Shown here piece after piece: positions 61,808 to 64,000 of a DNA stretch of 64,000 nucleotides (its first letter is position 1; every line of letters begins with the position of its first letter). Below the pieces are notes generated by a model. The model ran no database searches and had not been told where the DNA came from. It saw only the letters and a program-made list of their open reading frames with translations. The translations under genes and the position numbers were made by a program. The stretch comes from Aurantiacibacter marinus (GTDB taxonomy: Bacteria; Pseudomonadota; Alphaproteobacteria; Sphingomonadales; Sphingomonadaceae): contig NZ_LDCP01000003.1 in the NCBI RefSeq assembly GCF_001021555.1, forward strand, positions 248,001 through 312,000. Reading direction: 5' to 3'.

Positions 61808-63777
61808 TTGCTGAAATCGGACTTGCCGCCCTGTGGCTTTCTGCCGCACTTGCCGTCTTGCAATTGCTGGGTGGATTTGCCGGCGCACGCGCTGCCGATG
61901 GTGTAGCTCCTCTCTCCGCGCTTGTGCGGCCTGCCGCGACCTTGCAGGCCTTCTTGTGTTCGATTGCGTTCCTGTCGCTGGTTTATCTGTTCGCCGTCAC
62001 CGACCTGTCGGTAAGGCTTGTCGCGATCAATTCGCATTCCATGAAGCCGATGATTTTCAAGCTGTCCGGCACATGGGGCAATCACGAAGGATCCATGCTT
62101 CTGTGGGTGACAGTGATGGCTATGGCGGGAGGCCTGATCGCCCTGATCGAGCGGCGCCTTGCAGAACGCACCATGATGGCGACGCTGGCGGCGCAGGCCT
62201 TTGTCGCCCTTGGCTTTTACGCTTTCCTTATCCTGTCCTCCAATCCGTTCGAGCGGCTGACGGAAGTGCCCGCAGAAGGCAACGGACTCAATCCGCTGTT
62301 GCAGGACATCGGCTTGGCCTTTCATCCGCCAACCCTTTACATTGGCTATGTCGGTCTGTCGGTCGCTTTCAGCTTCGCGGTTGGCGCATTGCTGACACGC
62401 GCCGTGACGCCAGAATTTGCGCGCGTGATGCGCCCATGGGTCTTGGCTGCGTGGATATTCCTCACCATCGGTATCACCGCCGGATCTTACTGGGCGTATT
62501 ACGAGCTTGGCTGGGGCGGCTGGTGGTTCTGGGACCCGGTCGAAAATGCCAGTCTGATGCCGTGGCTCGCGGCTACCGCTCTGCTGCATTCCGCCAGCGT
62601 TCTGGCTGCGCGTGACGCACTGCGCACGTGGACAATCATGCTGGGCGTGATCGCCTTTTCAATGAGCATGGTCGGCACATTTCTTGTACGTTCCGGTATT
62701 CTGACCAGCGTCCACGCCTTTGCTGTTGACCCGGAGCGAGGCAGCTTCATCCTCGGGTTGCTGATACTTTACATTGGCGGCGCATTGGTGATCTTTGCCC
62801 TGCGCGCCAATACCATCGCAGAGGGCGAGCGGTTCAGTCTGGTGAGCCGTGAAGGCGCGCTGGTAGTGAACAATATCGCGCTGTCTGCGATTCTTGGAAT
62901 TGTCTTGCTGGGCACGCTTTATCCGCTGCTGACAGAGGCTTTTGATGTGCGCGTTTCCGTAGGGCCGCCGTATTTCAATCCGGTCGGCGCGATTTTCTTC
63001 TTGCCCATGGTTCTGGTGCTGATGGTCGGCCCGCTGCTGCGGTGGCGCAGGGATGAATTTTCGCGCATTATCAAGCCTGTGGCATTGGCCGGTACGATCG
63101 TTCTGGCTGTTTTGGTCGGCGTGGCGTTGCTCAATGACATCGGCATTCTTTCGGTGCTGGGTCTGGCGTTGGCGGCAGGTCTTGCCATCGCCAGCTGGGC
63201 ACCGCTGTTCAAACGCGCACTGCTGCGAACTCCGTTGGCGGTCTGGGGAATGTGCCTTGCACATTTCGGCGTGGCGGTGGCGCTGTTCGGTATGGCAGCC
63301 GACAGTGCGTTCCAGAAGGAACGGCTTGTCGCGGCCAGCGTGGGCGATGTGGTTGAAGTTGGCCCGTGGACCGGCCGGCTCGATAGTGTGAACGCACTTG
63401 CCGGGCAGAACTGGACTGCGATGCAGGCGAATATGATGATTTCGTATGATGGCGGGCCAGAGCGAGAGGCGCGGCCACAATCGCGCAATTTCTGGACGCC
63501 GCAGATGGAAACGAGCGAGGTGGCCTTGCTCACCCGCTGGAATGGGCAGCTGTATGTGGCAGTGGGCAATCAGGCGGAGGATGGCCGCTGGCAGCTGCGG
63601 CTGTGGTGGAAGCCGTTTGTGACATTCATCTGGTATGGCGGCCTACTGATCGCTCTTGGCGGTGCTCTTGCGCTGGTTGGTCGGGTCATCGGTGATCTGC
63701 GCCGTCGCCGCTATGCAACCGATGTCGATGATCACGATGAATTGCCGTTGGAACCAGAGGTTCAGCCCGCGTCATGA
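61804..63777 (+). CDS. ccmF: Cytochrome c heme lyase subunit CcmF
   Basis: A 657-residue membrane protein with about 14-15 helices, starting with GTG 61804. The tryptophan-rich motif is WGGWWFWDPVENASLMPWL near residue 235, and the WGNHEGSMLLWVTVM stretch carries a conserved histidine. It attaches heme from CcmE to apocytochrome c in the periplasm together with CcmH. It is followed without a gap by ccmG (ATGA overlap). Confidence 0.95.
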   Translation: MIAEIGLAALWLSAALAVLQLLGGFAGARAADGVAPLSALVRPAATLQAFLCSIAFLSLVYLFAVTDLSVRLVAINSHSMKPMIFKLSGTWGNHEGSMLLWVTVMAMAGGLIALIERRLAERTMMATLAAQAFVALGFYAFLILSSNPFERLTEVPAEGNGLNPLLQDIGLAFHPPTLYIGYVGLSVAFSFAVGALLTRAVTPEFARVMRPWVLAAWIFLTIGITAGSYWAYYELGWGGWWFWDPVENASLMPWLAATALLHSASVLAARDALRTWTIMLGVIAFSMSMVGTFLVRSGILTSVHAFAVDPERGSFILGLLILYIGGALVIFALRANTIAEGERFSLVSREGALVVNNIALSAILGIVLLGTLYPLLTEAFDVRVSVGPPYFNPVGAIFFLPMVLVLMVGPLLRWRRDEFSRIIKPVALAGTIVLAVLVGVALLNDIGILSVLGLALAAGLAIASWAPLFKRALLRTPLAVWGMCLAHFGVAVALFGMAADSAFQKERLVAASVGDVVEVGPWTGRLDSVNALAGQNWTAMQANMMISYDGGPEREARPQSRNFWTPQMETSEVALLTRWNGQLYVAVGNQAEDGRWQLRLWWKPFVTFIWYGGLLIALGGALALVGRVIGDLRRRRYATDVDDHDELPLEPEVQPAS

Positions 63778-64000
63778 AAACCCTGCGCATCCTGCTCTGG
63801 GCAGCCGTTCTCATCGCGTCGGGCCTGTTCGGCCTGTTCGGCTACCAATTGACCCAACCGCGTGACGAATTTGTGCAAAGTGCGCTGGTCGGGCAAGAAA
63901 TCCCGCCTTTTGATTTGCCCGCAGCCACCGCGTCGAGGCCCGGACTGACAAGCGCCGATCTTGCCGATGGCAGCCCCAAACTGCTCAATGTCTTTGCCAG
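63774..64000 (+). CDS. ccmG: Thiol:disulfide interchange protein CcmG/DsbE, partial
   Basis: The start of ccmG/dsbE overlaps the ccmF stop at ATG 63774. The visible 75 residues contain an N-terminal membrane anchor (LRILLWAAVLIASGLFGLFG), then LVGQEIPPFDLPAATASRPG and KLLNVFA, typical of the thioredoxin domain before the CxxC site. The CxxC itself lies beyond the window, so the catalytic residues are not seen. It reduces apocytochrome c cysteines for heme attachment. Confidence 0.9.
   Translation, partial: MKTLRILLWAAVLIASGLFGLFGYQLTQPRDEFVQSALVGQEIPPFDLPAATASRPGLTSADLADGSPKLLNVFA

Noticed and set aside
1-64000. CRISPR arrays, toxin-antitoxin pairs, restriction systems or biosynthetic clusters
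   Set aside because: No regularly spaced direct repeats were seen, and the genes belong to housekeeping and metabolic families.

Overview
The window looks like core chromosome of an alphaproteobacterium of the Sphingomonadales, most likely Erythrobacteraceae. This is inferred from GC-rich codon use, the alphaproteobacterial gene orders (aroQ-accB-accC; SRP RNA-dnaX-ybaB; pyrH-frr-uppS-cdsA-dxr-rseP-bamA-ompH-fabZ; ccmC-D-E-F-G), an NDUFS4-like complex I subunit gene, and fabZ without lpxD or lpxA beside it, which fits sphingomonads. No rRNA operon, IS element, CRISPR array or complete prophage was seen.

Layout. 1-6250: the N-terminal part of a possible sensor kinase (cut by the window edge), an Lrp/AsnC regulator, a GFA protein, a BciA/DVR-like reductase, accC, accB, aroQ (with a hairpin over its ribosome binding site), an orphan 3TM holin-like gene, three 15-bp tandem repeats and tRNA-Pro(GGG). 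6439-15100: yajC-secD-secF, a GT4 glycosyltransferase, an XRE regulator, a DUF6456-like protein, a long acidic disordered protein and an ABC-F ATPase. 15186-25200: SIMPL and PepSY-like exported proteins, a two-component system, chorismate mutase, polyprenyl diphosphate synthase, hrpB, the NDUFS4-like gene, SRP RNA, dnaX and ybaB. 25277-30416: a TonB C-terminal domain protein, lon, hupB, rlmB and tRNA-Tyr.

30735-35811 is a compact minus-strand molybdenum hydroxylase operon resembling paoABC, followed by xdhC-like and mocA-like maturation genes. 36170-41672 is a glyoxylate-shunt locus: aceA, an unrecognised 51-residue protein and glcB on the minus strand, opposite a RamB/ScfR-type regulator. 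The shared intergenic region carries a perfect inverted repeat that is a good operator candidate.

41756-57225 holds envelope and translation genes: psd-pssA, rpsB-tsf with a structured leader and an intercistronic hairpin, then pyrH through fabZ and rpmE. 57287-64000 holds a DUF2165 protein, a second GFA protein, a 2OG-Fe(II) oxygenase, tRNA-His, a leucine-dehydrogenase-like gene and the cytochrome c maturation genes, with ccmG cut by the window end.

No wholly new system stands out. The best leads are the regulator/operator/small-protein arrangement at the glyoxylate locus, the RNA structures before aroQ and around rpsB-tsf, the BciA-like gene in a window without photosynthesis genes, and the orphan holin. 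All family assignments come from reading the sequence; no database search was run.
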